Shown: positions 17,583 through 25,500, counted from the stretch's first letter. The stretch: 64,000 nucleotides of DNA from Lachnospiraceae bacterium (GCA_017625815.1 JAGAKD010000131.1:1-64000); one strand, 5' to 3'. Numbers and translations: made by a program. The notes: generated by a model from the sequence alone, not told the origin.

Positions 17583-18215
17583 TTATCTCCTAAATATATA
17601 ACTTAAAAACTCTTCATCAGATAGCTTTAAACAGTTTAGATATTCTTCAAAATATGGAAATACATCTAATGTTCTAACTATCTTATTATAGTCTATAATA
17701 TTATTATTTTCATCTTTAATAGCTTCCCAGCTCTCAAGTCTTACTGTAAAATTTGGTTCGTCAATTTCAATTAAACCCTCTTCAGAAAAATGTTTTTCTC
17801 CACAATCTTTACAAAAATAACTTACCCAACCTCTTGTTTCATACTGTGCCATCCTACCACAGTATTGACAGATTAATTTACTAATTCTGGCGTAAATATA
17901 ATTTAAGTCCGTTAGTTCTTCATGAATATCACTGGGTGTACCGTTGTCATAAATAGTCATTTCGCCCCACTTTTCTTTAAGTTGACTAAACCTAAATTGC
18001 TCAATAAAATTAGCTTTCTTTAGAAGTGGCTTTATAGACATACAATATAATAGAAATAATCTATGCCAGCCATCAGGAAGCTCATAGACACCTCTTACAT
18101 ACTCATAGGAATAATCCTCAGGTATTTTATCTGTCCAGAGGTTTCTTGGTTGCAGATAAGGAAAGTGCTCAATAAGGGCTTTATTTTGCTCCACAGTAAG
18201 TTCTGAAAGCTTCAT
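17583..18215 (-). CDS. Zinc-finger conserved hypothetical protein (210 aa)
   Basis: Contains QLKEKWGEMTIYDNG followed by a helix and a treble-clef-like cysteine pair set (CQYCGRMA and CKDCGEK, residues about 118-143). This QxKEKxGxLRxY plus zinc-finger layout is shared by a family of phage hypothetical proteins. Start placed at 18215: GGGAGGAG lies 11 bases upstream, and the longer reading would use a TTG inside that site. It overlaps the upstream gene by 4 bases. Confidence 0.65.
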   Translation of the reverse strand: MKLSELTVEQNKALIEHFPYLQPRNLWTDKIPEDYSYEYVRGVYELPDGWHRLFLLYCMSIKPLLKKANFIEQFRFSQLKEKWGEMTIYDNGTPSDIHEELTDLNYIYARISKLICQYCGRMAQYETRGWVSYFCKDCGEKHFSEEGLIEIDEPNFTVRLESWEAIKDENNNIIDYNKIVRTLDVFPYFEEYLNCLKLSDEEFLSYIFRR

Positions 18216-18628
18216 AATCTGCAATACTCCTCCCAAGCTTTGTCAATCTGTTGTTGAGTTATTGAGACACAACCAGTCATTCCAAAAGTTTCATACTCTT
18301 CTTTCGTTGCCCAGCGTACGTCAAACCACATATCACCATCATAACCAAAAACTTTATGAGCTTGTAGTATATAAGCAGTTTTAAACCAACGTCTTTCATT
18401 AAATACACCACAGCTGTTTATATTACGTGGAAAAAGTAGAAATTTTTTTATAACTCTAACTTCCTCGTGCACTATATTTATTTTATTATTATTTGTAATT
18501 TGAAGCTTTCCACGTTCAGATTCCGCTCCAACTTTAACACAACAGTACACAAAAAATGCTATTGCACCTAAAAGCAGCAAAATACAAACAGTGCCTAAGA
18601 CTATTCCAAAAATTTGCCAGCTATTCAT
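18212..18628 (-). CDS. Single-pass membrane protein (138 aa)
   Basis: An N-terminal hydrophobic helix (residues 5-31) anchors a soluble domain of about 105 residues with no recognised motif. It overlaps both neighbours by 4 bases, so it is coupled to the zinc-finger protein and the large cysteine-rich protein. Confidence 0.65.
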   Translation of the reverse strand: MNSWQIFGIVLGTVCILLLLGAIAFFVYCCVKVGAESERGKLQITNNNKINIVHEEVRVIKKFLLFPRNINSCGVFNERRWFKTAYILQAHKVFGYDGDMWFDVRWATKEEYETFGMTGCVSITQQQIDKAWEEYCRL

Positions 18629-19371
18629 CTTATCATTACCTGTGCCCTGTCTTTTTGCTCTTGTGTGCCGTTCTTAGCAATAAATTGCTTGACTAGACAA
18701 TTACCTTCATCGACATTAAACGGGCATTCCTTACATCTAAATACTAAATCATTTTGTGCGTCTGACTCAGCATAATTTTTACACCAGCTGTGTCTAAACT
18801 TAATCAAGCCGTCAACAGCAACTTCCAAATTATCGTGGTCATACTGAGAAGGATTCATTTGAGCACCGTTTACCTTCAAAATTGCAGCGTGTCTATAAGC
18901 ATCACAAAGACCACAATTAAGAGCACAATTTAAACACTCTGAAACTGAATAAGCTTGTGGATTTTTCTTACAACCATATACAGCCATTTCAGCAATTTTA
19001 AAATCTACCTCTGAATTATTAACTGCTATATCTGCTTTATAACGCTCGCGCTTTTCTGGATAGAAATTACAGCGAGCTGGGTCTCCTGCACAACTACAGG
19101 CTTCACATTCCTTAGTGCCAGCACAATAGCCTACTAAAACATCTTTATGCTTACCGTCTATTGCATACTTTCTTTCCATTCGTTCTCTATAACAAGAACA
19201 AACCTCAGATTCTATTTCTTCAGCATATATACAGCTATGCACACGAGTATCAAGACCAAAAGGCTTAAATTGTAAGCCAGTCTTTTTACAAATAGCATAC
19301 AACTCACGGTTATTAAGTATTTTTAAATATTTACATTCACTACAAGTACAAGTGTTCACATTAGCCCTCAC
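18625..19371 (-). CDS. Large cysteine-rich protein (248 aa)
   Basis: About 28 cysteines occur in repeated clusters (CTCSECKYL, CSCYRER, CEACSCAGDPARC, CLNCALNCGLC, CKECPFNV). The first and last resemble the C-x2-C/C-P zinc-binding modules of the smaller cysteine-rich proteins elsewhere in the window, so it may be a tandem array of them. Overlaps the Thg1-like gene by 11 bases. Metal binding is likely; function unknown. Confidence 0.65.
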   Translation of the reverse strand: MRANVNTCTCSECKYLKILNNRELYAICKKTGLQFKPFGLDTRVHSCIYAEEIESEVCSCYRERMERKYAIDGKHKDVLVGYCAGTKECEACSCAGDPARCNFYPEKRERYKADIAVNNSEVDFKIAEMAVYGCKKNPQAYSVSECLNCALNCGLCDAYRHAAILKVNGAQMNPSQYDHDNLEVAVDGLIKFRHSWCKNYAESDAQNDLVFRCKECPFNVDEGNCLVKQFIAKNGTQEQKDRAQVMIR

Positions 19372-20152
19372 ATATTAAACAGTTTTCAATTACATCACGA
19401 TGAGTTGTAATATCAGGCGGGCAAGGTGCCATATTCCACTTAGCTTTAACTCTACCGTCTTCATAAGTTAGCTTTTTCTTAAAAGCAATTACACCATATT
19501 TATATTCAGCTGGAAATTGACAAAACTTAATATTCTTTTCAGTCTCAAGCATCTTAATAAGTTTATCAGTGCTTTTCTTGTGAATTTCATCCGGGGTAAA
19601 TTCTGACTGCGCAACCATCTGAACAGCATTTCTAACACAGTCTTGAATTCTCCAAATAAAGCAGTTAGCAACTTCGTCTACTGGAATATTAAAACATCTT
19701 GCATCAAACATTGCACCTTTATCTCTTGCAAGGCACATTGTTTTCTGATACTTATCCATAACACAACCAGTAAAGTGTTCATTTACTGCGTCTGCAAAAT
19801 ATCTGTTAAAGGCAAAAGTTGCCATACTTGCTGAGATTGAACAAAGCTTTTGAACTTCATAATCAAACCAAGCGTCGGTAGTAATTGTATCAAAGTCAGT
19901 AAGAAGTAAAGTTATCTCGTCTGACTGAGTATAACCAAACTTACAGCCCTGAATATTCTTACAGAGATAAAGCATAGTATTCTTCATTGCTTTATGTAAA
20001 ATATCATCAAAAGGTCTCTTAAAACCTTTTGTAAATGTATGAAAAGACTTACCATCAAGTCTAATAATTACCGGTGTGCGTCTTGTTAATCTATATTTTG
20101 AAACCTCTTCATAATTGTGTTTCATTCTTGAGCCTAAAGCATCATTCTTCAT
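19361..20152 (-). CDS. Thg1-like 3'-5' RNA polymerase (tRNA-His guanylyltransferase family, 263 aa)
   Basis: RLDGKSFHTFTKGFKRPFD at the N-terminus and GYTQSDEITLLL about 60 residues later are the metal-binding palm motifs of Thg1/TLP enzymes. The later W-R-x-QD-x-x-RN-x-x-QM stretch is the bacterial-type TLP form rather than the eukaryotic HINNLYN version. These enzymes add nucleotides to RNA 5' ends against a template, repairing truncated tRNAs. In a phage this would fit repair of tRNAs cut by host defences; that is inference. Usual length is about 240-290. Confidence 0.9.
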   Translation of the reverse strand: MKNDALGSRMKHNYEEVSKYRLTRRTPVIIRLDGKSFHTFTKGFKRPFDDILHKAMKNTMLYLCKNIQGCKFGYTQSDEITLLLTDFDTITTDAWFDYEVQKLCSISASMATFAFNRYFADAVNEHFTGCVMDKYQKTMCLARDKGAMFDARCFNIPVDEVANCFIWRIQDCVRNAVQMVAQSEFTPDEIHKKSTDKLIKMLETEKNIKFCQFPAEYKYGVIAFKKKLTYEDGRVKAKWNMAPCPPDITTHRDVIENCLICEG

Positions 20153-20483
20153 ATTTATCCCTCCTACTAATTGTTATATCAAATAGTTTTATTAAACTGT
20201 AAATATCTATATTCATTGTTATTCCTCCAACTGAATAATAATTTGAGTGATTAAGTTTATCAAAATAATATGGATATGTAAATCTAGCTTCAAGTTCTAC
20301 CATATGATAAGGCGGAAGTGTTTTATCGACAGTCATATCTGTAAAAGATGTTACAAAGAAATTTTCTTGCTGTTTTGTAAACTGATTATATCTACTGCAC
20401 TTTATTTCGATAAAAATTGCAGCGGTTTCTTTTAACATCTTCTTTAAGTCTCTTTGAAAGCTTTCAACTTTTCTATATCTCAT
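20142..20483 (-). CDS. Hypothetical protein (113 aa)
   Basis: A basic helical start is followed by beta strands rich in aromatic residues (FTYPYYF, NHSNYYSVGG). No family recognised. It sits just before the Thg1-like gene with an 11-base overlap, so the two are co-transcribed; a functional link is not shown. Confidence 0.6.
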   Translation of the reverse strand: MRYRKVESFQRDLKKMLKETAAIFIEIKCSRYNQFTKQQENFFVTSFTDMTVDKTLPPYHMVELEARFTYPYYFDKLNHSNYYSVGGITMNIDIYSLIKLFDITISRRDKYEE

Positions 20484-20753
20484 TTAAATTTCTCCTTTAA
20501 CTTTAAAACGTCTGGGATCTAAAAATACTTTTGCAGATAGTCCGCGAGGAGCATAAAGACAAAATACCCCAAGGTCTGTTATCTTTTTAACATATCTAAG
20601 TTTGTTCCAAGGAGTTTTACCATCACCGATTTTATAACCTTTAATTTTATCTTTTTTATAAGCTACAGCAAGTTCAAATTCCTTCAAAATGGGGTTATTC
20701 TGCTTGAAATTTTCTATAGAGTCTCGTTTTATTAAAATTGTAACAGGTGTCAT
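20484..20753 (-). CDS. Stand-alone tail-fibre-head/Mtd N-terminal-like domain (89 aa)
   Basis: IKRDSIENFKQNNPILKEFELAV followed by KGYKIGDGKTPWNKL matches the repeat-like domain at the start of many phage tail fibres and tropism determinants, where R-x-G/S...NP-x-L-x-x-G/F-E-x-A and K-x-GDG-x-T-P-W-N-x-L are diagnostic. Normally it precedes a fibre shaft; here it is the whole protein. It may be an orphan adaptor or the remnant of a fibre gene. Confidence 0.65.
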   Translation of the reverse strand: MTPVTILIKRDSIENFKQNNPILKEFELAVAYKKDKIKGYKIGDGKTPWNKLRYVKKITDLGVFCLYAPRGLSAKVFLDPRRFKVKGEI

Positions 20754-21049
20754 ACAGCTTCTCCATATTTTGTTTTTAAAGTCTTAATATAGTTAGCAAG
20801 TAGCTCTCTTTCATAAAATACATGGTGCATTCCATCAGGAAGAGCTTTCCAAGCAGGTGCTACATACATATCTGGATTATCAGGATTTACATAAGCAAGT
20901 AAATAATGTAACTTATCAAATTCTTCAGTAGTTAATAAAGACTTAATCTTTTTAAGCTCATGCTCCGCACGATGATGTGTATTAGCACAAAAGCCTTTAT
21001 TTAAAATAAAATCTAAAGATTTAAGTAATGTATTCATATTATACCTCAC
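20750..21049 (-). CDS. Hypothetical protein (99 aa)
   Basis: Helical protein with an HHRAEHELKKI segment and a WKALPDGMHHVFYERELLANYI stretch; no domain recognised. It is the first gene after the terminator and promoter at 21063-21103. Confidence 0.6.
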   Translation of the reverse strand: MRYNMNTLLKSLDFILNKGFCANTHHRAEHELKKIKSLLTTEEFDKLHYLLAYVNPDNPDMYVAPAWKALPDGMHHVFYERELLANYIKTLKTKYGEAV

Positions 21050-21062
21050 AATAAAGTTCTAA

Positions 21063-21075
21063 TATATAATACAAT
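21063..21075 (-). promoter_or_regulatory. Promoter -10 region TATTGTATTATAT
   Basis: Lies immediately after the terminator at 21076-21103 and about 14 bases before the start at 21049, as at other unit boundaries in the left half. Confidence 0.45.
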
Positions 21076-21103
21076 AAAAGACGACAAAAAATTGCCGCCT
21101 TTT
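21076..21103 (-). terminator. Rho-independent terminator
   Basis: AAAAGGCGGCAA pairs with TTGTCGTCTTTT, including two G-U pairs, around a 4-base loop; a T-rich tract follows on the minus strand. Confidence 0.75.
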
Positions 21104-21112
21104 GTAATTTAT

Positions 21113-21187
21113 TTAAAGTGGTTTCTTTATGCCACAGTTTTGTAAATAATTCTGTACGTTTGTATCTGGAGATTTTATTTCACCCAT
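21113..21187 (-). CDS. Very small ORF (24 aa)
   Basis: The ATG overlaps the previous stop codon (TAATG) and has GGAAGGAG nine bases upstream, a very strong site for so short a frame. It ends ten bases before the terminator hairpin. The product MGEIKSPDTNVQ... is polar with no motif. Real translation is plausible but unproven. Confidence 0.4.
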   Translation of the reverse strand: MGEIKSPDTNVQNYLQNCGIKKPL

Positions 21188-21336
21188 TATTTAACTCCTT
21201 CCAAACCAATAAAGTCTTCAAACAAATTGATTCCCACTATTGAAGCATTAAGTGGGTCACAGCCTTCTTCGTAAGCCTCATTTATAGTACATTGTGCCGC
21301 GCCACCGGCTGCATAATAAAATTCTTTATCTGACAT
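21187..21336 (-). CDS. Small ORF (49 aa), possibly the frameshifted tail of the upstream gene
   Basis: A helical, acidic frame with two cysteines and a strongly supported stop/start junction to the 24-aa ORF. Its own start has no good ribosome binding site, and the frame overlaps the upstream 67-aa gene by 55 bases in the -1 frame. It may therefore be the second half of one protein made by frameshifting or split by a mutation. Confidence 0.4.
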   Translation of the reverse strand: MSDKEFYYAAGGAAQCTINEAYEEGCDPLNASIVGINLFEDFIGLEGVK

Positions 21337-21485
21337 TGCTGACTTTTTAATAGTATATATCGTTTAAGTCTTTCTGCATTTGTCTCCTCGCTTAACTCTT
21401 TTGCAAGTGTTGGATTTCCTTCATAAGCTAAAGCATGGGCTAACATCTGCAGAGCTCTAATATAATAAGCATTTGGACATCCCAT
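21282..21485 (-). CDS. Hypothetical protein (67 aa)
   Basis: Starts after a strong GGAAGGAG site. The first about 45 residues are helical; the last about 20 look unlike a natural end and coincide with the overlap with the 49-aa frame. An A-run (TTAAAAAG at about 21344-21351) lies where the frames could be joined. Confidence 0.5.
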   Translation of the reverse strand: MGCPNAYYIRALQMLAHALAYEGNPTLAKELSEETNAERLKRYILLKSQQCQIKNFIMQPVARHNVL

Positions 21486-21530
21486 TAATATATCTCCTTC
21501 CAGCCATTCCTATCCATAGTTGATGTAATG

Positions 21531-21785
21531 TTAAACCTTTTTAGTTACGATCATAGCTACGTCAAAATCATCAAGATTTTCCCACTCAAAGGTAGATTGA
21601 ATTCCATTAAATTCAGAAATCCAGAGACTTCCTCCGAACGTTTCTTGTCGTCGTAAAAACTCTGCGTATTTCTTGCTATTGACAATAACCTCTTCTTTAC
21701 TTTTTGCTATGTAATAGAAATGTGGCAGGTCTCCACAATGCCATTCTCCATCATTGTAAGTTACTTTAAAAATCTTGTATTTCAT
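21531..21785 (-). CDS. Hypothetical protein (84 aa)
   Basis: Start set at the second of two adjacent ATGs, seven bases after GAGG; 21788 is equally possible, and a longer TTG reading lies inside the site. A compact alpha/beta protein beginning KYKIFKVTYNDGEWHCG; the layout (K-x-F-K-V-x-Y-x-DG) suggests a small beta domain. Function unknown. Confidence 0.6.
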   Translation of the reverse strand: MKYKIFKVTYNDGEWHCGDLPHFYYIAKSKEEVIVNSKKYAEFLRRQETFGGSLWISEFNGIQSTFEWENLDDFDVAMIVTKKV

Positions 21786-21846
21786 CATTTTACCTCTTTC
21801 CAATAGTTTCTATAAATTATTAACTTATATAGGTTTATGATAAATT

Positions 21847-22245
21847 TTATATAATATCTAACGCCATAAGAGTACTTTTGCTGTATGCGGTATCAATTAT
21901 ATCATTCATTAACACATTTATATTATTAGATAAGCAATAATTCTTTGCTTTTTCAGTTAGTGTATAACAATCATATCCACACCTTACGAAGGTATCATTT
22001 TTGCTTTCTAAAAAAGTTTCAAAATCCGAATAGTCAGAATCGGCAACCACAATACCCAATGAAGAAAAATGTGCATCAAGTTGCCGCTGTAGACAATCTT
22101 GAATAGAAATATCATATTTCTGCAAATGTTCTGCCTTCGATATAGTTTTATCTTTTGCAAAGTGTTTATCTAGAATAGAATAAAAATTATACAAGCGTTT
22201 TACCACAGATGCAACGATTATATCAGGGTTTAATATAATACACAT
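21847..22245 (-). CDS. Hypothetical protein (132 aa)
   Basis: Helical, with no motif that I recognise. It lies 3 bases after the receiver-domain gene and probably shares its transcript. The C-terminal half has several Cys/Tyr residues (RCGYDCYTL) but no paired metal-binding arrangement. Confidence 0.6.
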   Translation of the reverse strand: MCIILNPDIIVASVVKRLYNFYSILDKHFAKDKTISKAEHLQKYDISIQDCLQRQLDAHFSSLGIVVADSDYSDFETFLESKNDTFVRCGYDCYTLTEKAKNYCLSNNINVLMNDIIDTAYSKSTLMALDII

Positions 22246-22248
22246 TTA

Positions 22249-22575
22249 TCATTTAACCTCCTTCCAAGCATTTCTTTGAATAATTGCTCGCATATTTTGT
22301 ACACCAACTGGATTCATACTATGTAGTCTAAATTTTATCTGTGAAACTTGAATTTGGTACTTGATTGAATGGCTAAGTCTTTCAAGTTCTTTTAAAACTT
22401 CAATATAATCTCCACCTTCTTTTACGTAATCACCAGCGTCATGGTCAAGGTCAACAATTTCAAGCTCACCATTATAGATATCGCATCTTCTAATTGTTCT
22501 TAAAGCTTCATTTGTACTCTTACACCAAACATAACCTTCGGGTGCTGGTCTTATATCATCTACCCAAATTTTCAT
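22249..22575 (-). CDS. Cyclic-phosphate processing receiver domain protein (cREC family, 108 aa)
   Basis: KIWVDDIRPAPEGYVWCK at the start, DLDHDAGDY in the middle and HSMNPVGVQNMR at the end are the signature of the small receiver-like cREC family. Comparative genomics has proposed that this family handles cyclic-phosphate ends of RNA or nucleotides. The paired aspartates and the HSMNP histidine are all present. Together with the Thg1-like enzyme 2 kb away it hints at RNA-end repair; that link is inference. Confidence 0.8.
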   Translation of the reverse strand: MKIWVDDIRPAPEGYVWCKSTNEALRTIRRCDIYNGELEIVDLDHDAGDYVKEGGDYIEVLKELERLSHSIKYQIQVSQIKFRLHSMNPVGVQNMRAIIQRNAWKEVK

Positions 22576-22581
22576 AAAGTA

Positions 22582-22869
22582 TTACTCCTTATAAATATAA
22601 TTAGCATTTCTAAATGATATGTTAGGAAATAGTTCTACTGCAACATTTCGAAGTGCTATAAACAGGTCTCCTCGCTCATCATATTTTTCATCATGACCGT
22701 CTTTAATATAGTACACACAGTTATCACCAAAAGCATCCTGTCGTACAAAAAACTCAATATTTTCATTAAGTACAAAGTCCATTTGCAGTGTTTTGCATAA
22801 TATTACAAAAGCTTCATCACTTTCAATATCAATATTTATTACCGAGTTCACTCTCGCCTCAACAATCAT
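22582..22869 (-). CDS. Hypothetical protein (95 aa)
   Basis: Beta-rich, acidic, with one central Cys and a YYIKDGHDEKYDERGD turn. It overlaps the upstream cysteine-rich gene by 4 bases. No family recognised. Confidence 0.6.
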   Translation of the reverse strand: MIVEARVNSVINIDIESDEAFVILCKTLQMDFVLNENIEFFVRQDAFGDNCVYYIKDGHDEKYDERGDLFIALRNVAVELFPNISFRNANYIYKE

Positions 22870-23060
22870 TTACTTTGTGCCTCCTTTAAATATGGACATT
22901 CCTTACCACGTGTTAAATAACAGTCTTGATAAGTTGTTGAAAGATTAGCAAAATCATAAGCTTCCATACTAAATAAACATCTATGATGTTCACCAGAGCT
23001 ATGTATACAAAATAAACACTCGTCTTTCGTTTGTGGAAGCTTATCTACAAGAATTTTCAT
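22866..23060 (-). CDS. Small cysteine-rich protein (64 aa)
   Basis: CLFCIHSSGEHHRCLF in the first half and CYLTRGKECPYL in the second give the C-x2-C...C...C-x-C spacing shared by other small cysteine-rich proteins here (for example 24423 and 26797). Probably a zinc-binding mini-domain; function unknown. Confidence 0.6.
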   Translation of the reverse strand: MKILVDKLPQTKDECLFCIHSSGEHHRCLFSMEAYDFANLSTTYQDCYLTRGKECPYLKEAQSK

Positions 23061-23071
23061 TATATTACCTC

Positions 23072-23305
23072 CTATGTTTTATCTTCTTCTTCAAGAAGCC
23101 ATTTTTCGCGCTCAACAATTTGATTAAGTTCTTTACATTGAGTAAACTGATAAATACCATTTTTACAAGTACCTTTTTGTGAGCTGCAAAGTCTACAACG
23201 TTGATATTGGATAGCTTTTAAGTAGATATGCAAAATTCTTGGATCTTCGATTGCCTTAATTTCATCAGCAATCTGTTCAGCCATAAAGGCAAGATAAGCG
23301 TCCAT
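23072..23305 (-). CDS. Hypothetical protein with CxxC motif (77 aa)
   Basis: A long N-terminal helix leads to CRLCSSQKGTCKNGIYQFTQC, a four-cysteine cluster, and then a charged helix. Metal binding is likely. It lies 1 base downstream of the GatB/YqeY-like gene. Confidence 0.6.
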   Translation of the reverse strand: MDAYLAFMAEQIADEIKAIEDPRILHIYLKAIQYQRCRLCSSQKGTCKNGIYQFTQCKELNQIVEREKWLLEEEDKT

Positions 23306-23306
23306 T

Positions 23307-23726
23307 TTACACCTGTCTTACAAGTGCGGCAATCTTTGACTTATCAAACTGATTACCAACTTCTTTTACAGTAAGACCAATTAGCTTACCAACATTTGTT
23401 TCTGTTTCCTTAAGTCTCTTGATAATTGCAATTACTTCTTCTTCGGACATTTGCTTTGGTAAGTATTGTTCAAGCTCATCGATAACGGCTTTAGCAGTGA
23501 TGTAAATTTCATCGGTTGGTTTATAGAATGTAAGTACATCTTGTCTCTCCTTAACTTCTTTGATAATTAAGTTAGTAATTTGTTCATCTGAAAGCGGTAA
23601 TTCAAACTGACCAGACTTTTCAGCTACTAAAATTCTCTGCTTAATAAGTTCATAAGCAGTTCTCTTGTTTGTGTCTCTATTCTTGAAAGCTTCCTTCCAC
23701 TTTTCATTTATAAGTTCTTTTAACAT
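23307..23726 (-). CDS. GatB/YqeY domain protein (139 aa)
   Basis: The all-helical pattern with RTAYELIKQRI, an LSDEQITNLI/KEVKERQD helix, LEQYLPKQMSEEEV and the closing GKLIGLTVKEV is that of YqeY, the stand-alone version of the C-terminal domain of the tRNA-dependent amidotransferase GatB. The domain binds tRNA. Length fits the family (about 145). Its presence in a phage again points to a tRNA-related activity, though the role of YqeY itself is poorly known. Confidence 0.85.
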   Translation of the reverse strand: MLKELINEKWKEAFKNRDTNKRTAYELIKQRILVAEKSGQFELPLSDEQITNLIIKEVKERQDVLTFYKPTDEIYITAKAVIDELEQYLPKQMSEEEVIAIIKRLKETETNVGKLIGLTVKEVGNQFDKSKIAALVRQV

Positions 23727-23742
23727 AATCTCACCTCTTATT

Positions 23743-23943
23743 TTATAATTGTTTTAATTTACCTATATCGCAATTACGATAGGCCTCGCTATCATAAGGT
23801 TCTCCAAAAAGTTTTTCATAATCAGCTACAAGTGCTTGTTGTGCATCATAAAAAGCATCCGCAATATCTTCAACATTCTGACAGCCTTGCTCAAAGCAAA
23901 ATATTTTATCAAGTATTTGCTTAAATAATTCTTTGTTTGACAT
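23743..23943 (-). CDS. Hypothetical protein (66 aa)
   Basis: Short, acidic and helical; no recognised motif. A CTTAAGAG-type site precedes it weakly. It lies in line with the genes on both sides, 14-16 bases from each. Confidence 0.55.
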   Translation of the reverse strand: MSNKELFKQILDKIFCFEQGCQNVEDIADAFYDAQQALVADYEKLFGEPYDSEAYRNCDIGKLKQL

Positions 23944-23957
23944 CTCTTAAGTCTCCT

Positions 23958-24224
23958 TTACATATCCCAATATCGTTCACATTCATATTTTGATAAAAAG
24001 CCCCAAGTAGCTCTACCAATAAAATCTGGACAATTATAATTATGTAGCACAGCCACTGTGCCATTTTCAAGATAACAAGTAACTGTTTTTGTCTTTTTAG
24101 TAATTTGTATATCTACTTCTTTAATTATTGAAGCAATTATATCTTCATTATAGGGTTTTCGATACCAACAAAGCCTGCCAATTAAAGAATTCTGTTCAAC
24201 GCCCTGATTTGTGATAAAACTCAT
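23958..24224 (-). CDS. Hypothetical protein with FLSxxEC tail (88 aa)
   Basis: A small beta-rich protein ending GFLSKYECERYW. The protein at 24752 ends AFLSEKECIKYY, so the two look like distant relatives sharing a C-terminal element. Function unknown. Confidence 0.6.
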   Translation of the reverse strand: MSFITNQGVEQNSLIGRLCWYRKPYNEDIIASIIKEVDIQITKKTKTVTCYLENGTVAVLHNYNCPDFIGRATWGFLSKYECERYWDM

Positions 24225-24231
24225 ATCTACC

Positions 24232-24426
24232 TCAAATAGTACTGATTGTATTTATTTTACCACACCTAGTACATTCACACGTATAGTTGTGTCCCAAGGC
24301 CTCACTGGCGCCCAGTGTAAAAATTCCAGTAAAAATTCTATAACCGACAGAATCATTACACTTAATCACTTCTTGCTTTGTTTTTTCACCGCACTTAGAG
24401 CAGTAGCCAGCTAAATATTTACTCAT
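24232..24426 (-). CDS. Zinc-ribbon protein (64 aa)
   Basis: CSKCGEKT near the start and CECTRCGK near the end bracket a short Gly/Phe-rich middle, giving a zinc ribbon. Start at 24426 overlaps the previous stop (ATGA), with GGAG ten bases upstream; a GTG three codons earlier is less likely. Confidence 0.65.
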   Translation of the reverse strand: MSKYLAGYCSKCGEKTKQEVIKCNDSVGYRIFTGIFTLGASEALGHNYTCECTRCGKINTISTI

Positions 24427-24755
24427 ATATTGCACACTCCTTTTACATCAAGTCCTAAAGATTTTCTTAATATTTCTTCAATAGTTACCTGCTCGAGATA
24501 GCATTCTGCCGGGCGCTTTATGTAACTATCCATATTAAATGGAATTGCTCTTCCACAACCCTCTTTTTGAAAACCAAATGGGCATTTACTGCAGCATTGT
24601 GGTAAAACTACACACTGACCGTCTTCATAAGGAAGTAAAAATTCAAGAGTCAAGCTAACTTTTTGCCCATCTTCAGTTCTCTCAACTATTAAATTAGCAT
24701 CAGCATTTGCAGCTGAATAATGACACTGCTTATCAATAAAATCACTTCTGCTCAT
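24423..24755 (-). CDS. Cysteine-rich protein (110 aa)
   Basis: Contains CCSKCPFGFQKEGCG and flanking cysteines, the same C-x2-CP-F spacing seen in the large cysteine-rich protein at 18625. An N-terminal beta-like half precedes it. Probably zinc-binding. Overlaps both neighbours by 4 bases. Confidence 0.6.
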   Translation of the reverse strand: MSRSDFIDKQCHYSAANADANLIVERTEDGQKVSLTLEFLLPYEDGQCVVLPQCCSKCPFGFQKEGCGRAIPFNMDSYIKRPAECYLEQVTIEEILRKSLGLDVKGVCNI

Positions 24756-25042
24756 TGTAGTAAACCCCTCTTTCTGTAATATTTAATACATTCTTTTTCA
24801 GACAAAAACGCAGGATAATAGCTAACCGCTAAGTATTCTTCAATACTTTTGTCATAAAGTAAACCTTTCCAACCAGCATTTGTTAAAACAACAATCTGTG
24901 TATCTCTACCATTTGTAGTAATTTCAAGAGAACAAATTTTTGCACTTCTTGGAGTTCGCTCACCTATAACTAGTCGGTAAACAGGTGTTCCACAAAGTTC
25001 ATCAGCAAGCTCTATTAAAGACATTCTATCTATATCAATCAT
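24752..25042 (-). CDS. Hypothetical protein with FLSxxEC tail (96 aa)
   Basis: N-terminal helix, then strands (AKICSLEITTNGRDTQIVVL) and the C-terminal AFLSEKECIKYYRKRG shared with the 23958 protein. Small barrel-like fold guessed from strand pattern only. Overlaps both neighbours by 4 bases. Confidence 0.6.
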   Translation of the reverse strand: MIDIDRMSLIELADELCGTPVYRLVIGERTPRSAKICSLEITTNGRDTQIVVLTNAGWKGLLYDKSIEEYLAVSYYPAFLSEKECIKYYRKRGLLQ

Positions 25043-25299
25043 AATATATCCTCAAACTTTCCTATGTGAAATATAAACCAACCAAGTTTTATAATGAAAA
25101 TAATCGGACTAACTATTCCCAAAAGTAACCAAGTGGTATAACAACCAAGCCAGTTCATTTTAGTATAATGATGTAAGTGAATTGGAGTTAAACATGTATA
25201 GCTTTCGTCATCGTCACTCCAGAAACCAATCTCAAGGAATGATAATACGAACACTGCTACAATATATAAAAATAAAATTAAAACTAACCAATTTGACAT
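25039..25299 (-). CDS. Small membrane protein (86 aa)
   Basis: Two membrane segments (residues 4-23 and 53-75) are separated by a His/Tyr-rich loop (residues 28-50). It overlaps the next gene by 4 bases. No homologue recognised. Confidence 0.65.
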   Translation of the reverse strand: MSNWLVLILFLYIVAVFVLSFLEIGFWSDDDESYTCLTPIHLHHYTKMNWLGCYTTWLLLGIVSPIIFIIKLGWFIFHIGKFEDIL

Positions 25300-25312
25300 A
25301 TGTAAATCCTCC

Positions 25313-25498
25313 TTAATATTCTACTACTGTGTCCGCATAGAAATAATGTGGCTCACCAGTATCTAAATTAAAAGCATTAGATGCTCCATTATTATGTTTC
25401 TTAACAAAAGTATTACCACCAAAATAAAATATCTGACACTCTTTTATTGCATCAAAAGTTGCTGATATGCGCTGGTTATAGCTAGACTTTTTAGACAT
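25313..25498 (-). CDS. Hypothetical protein (61 aa)
   Basis: Start at 25498, three bases past the upstream stop, with GAGGAAC upstream; a TTG two codons earlier lies in the previous stop region. Tyr/Phe-rich strands (QIFYFGGNTFVKKH) suggest a small beta domain. Function unknown. Confidence 0.55.
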   Translation of the reverse strand: MSKKSSYNQRISATFDAIKECQIFYFGGNTFVKKHNNGASNAFNLDTGEPHYFYADTVVEY

Positions 25499-25500
25499 AA

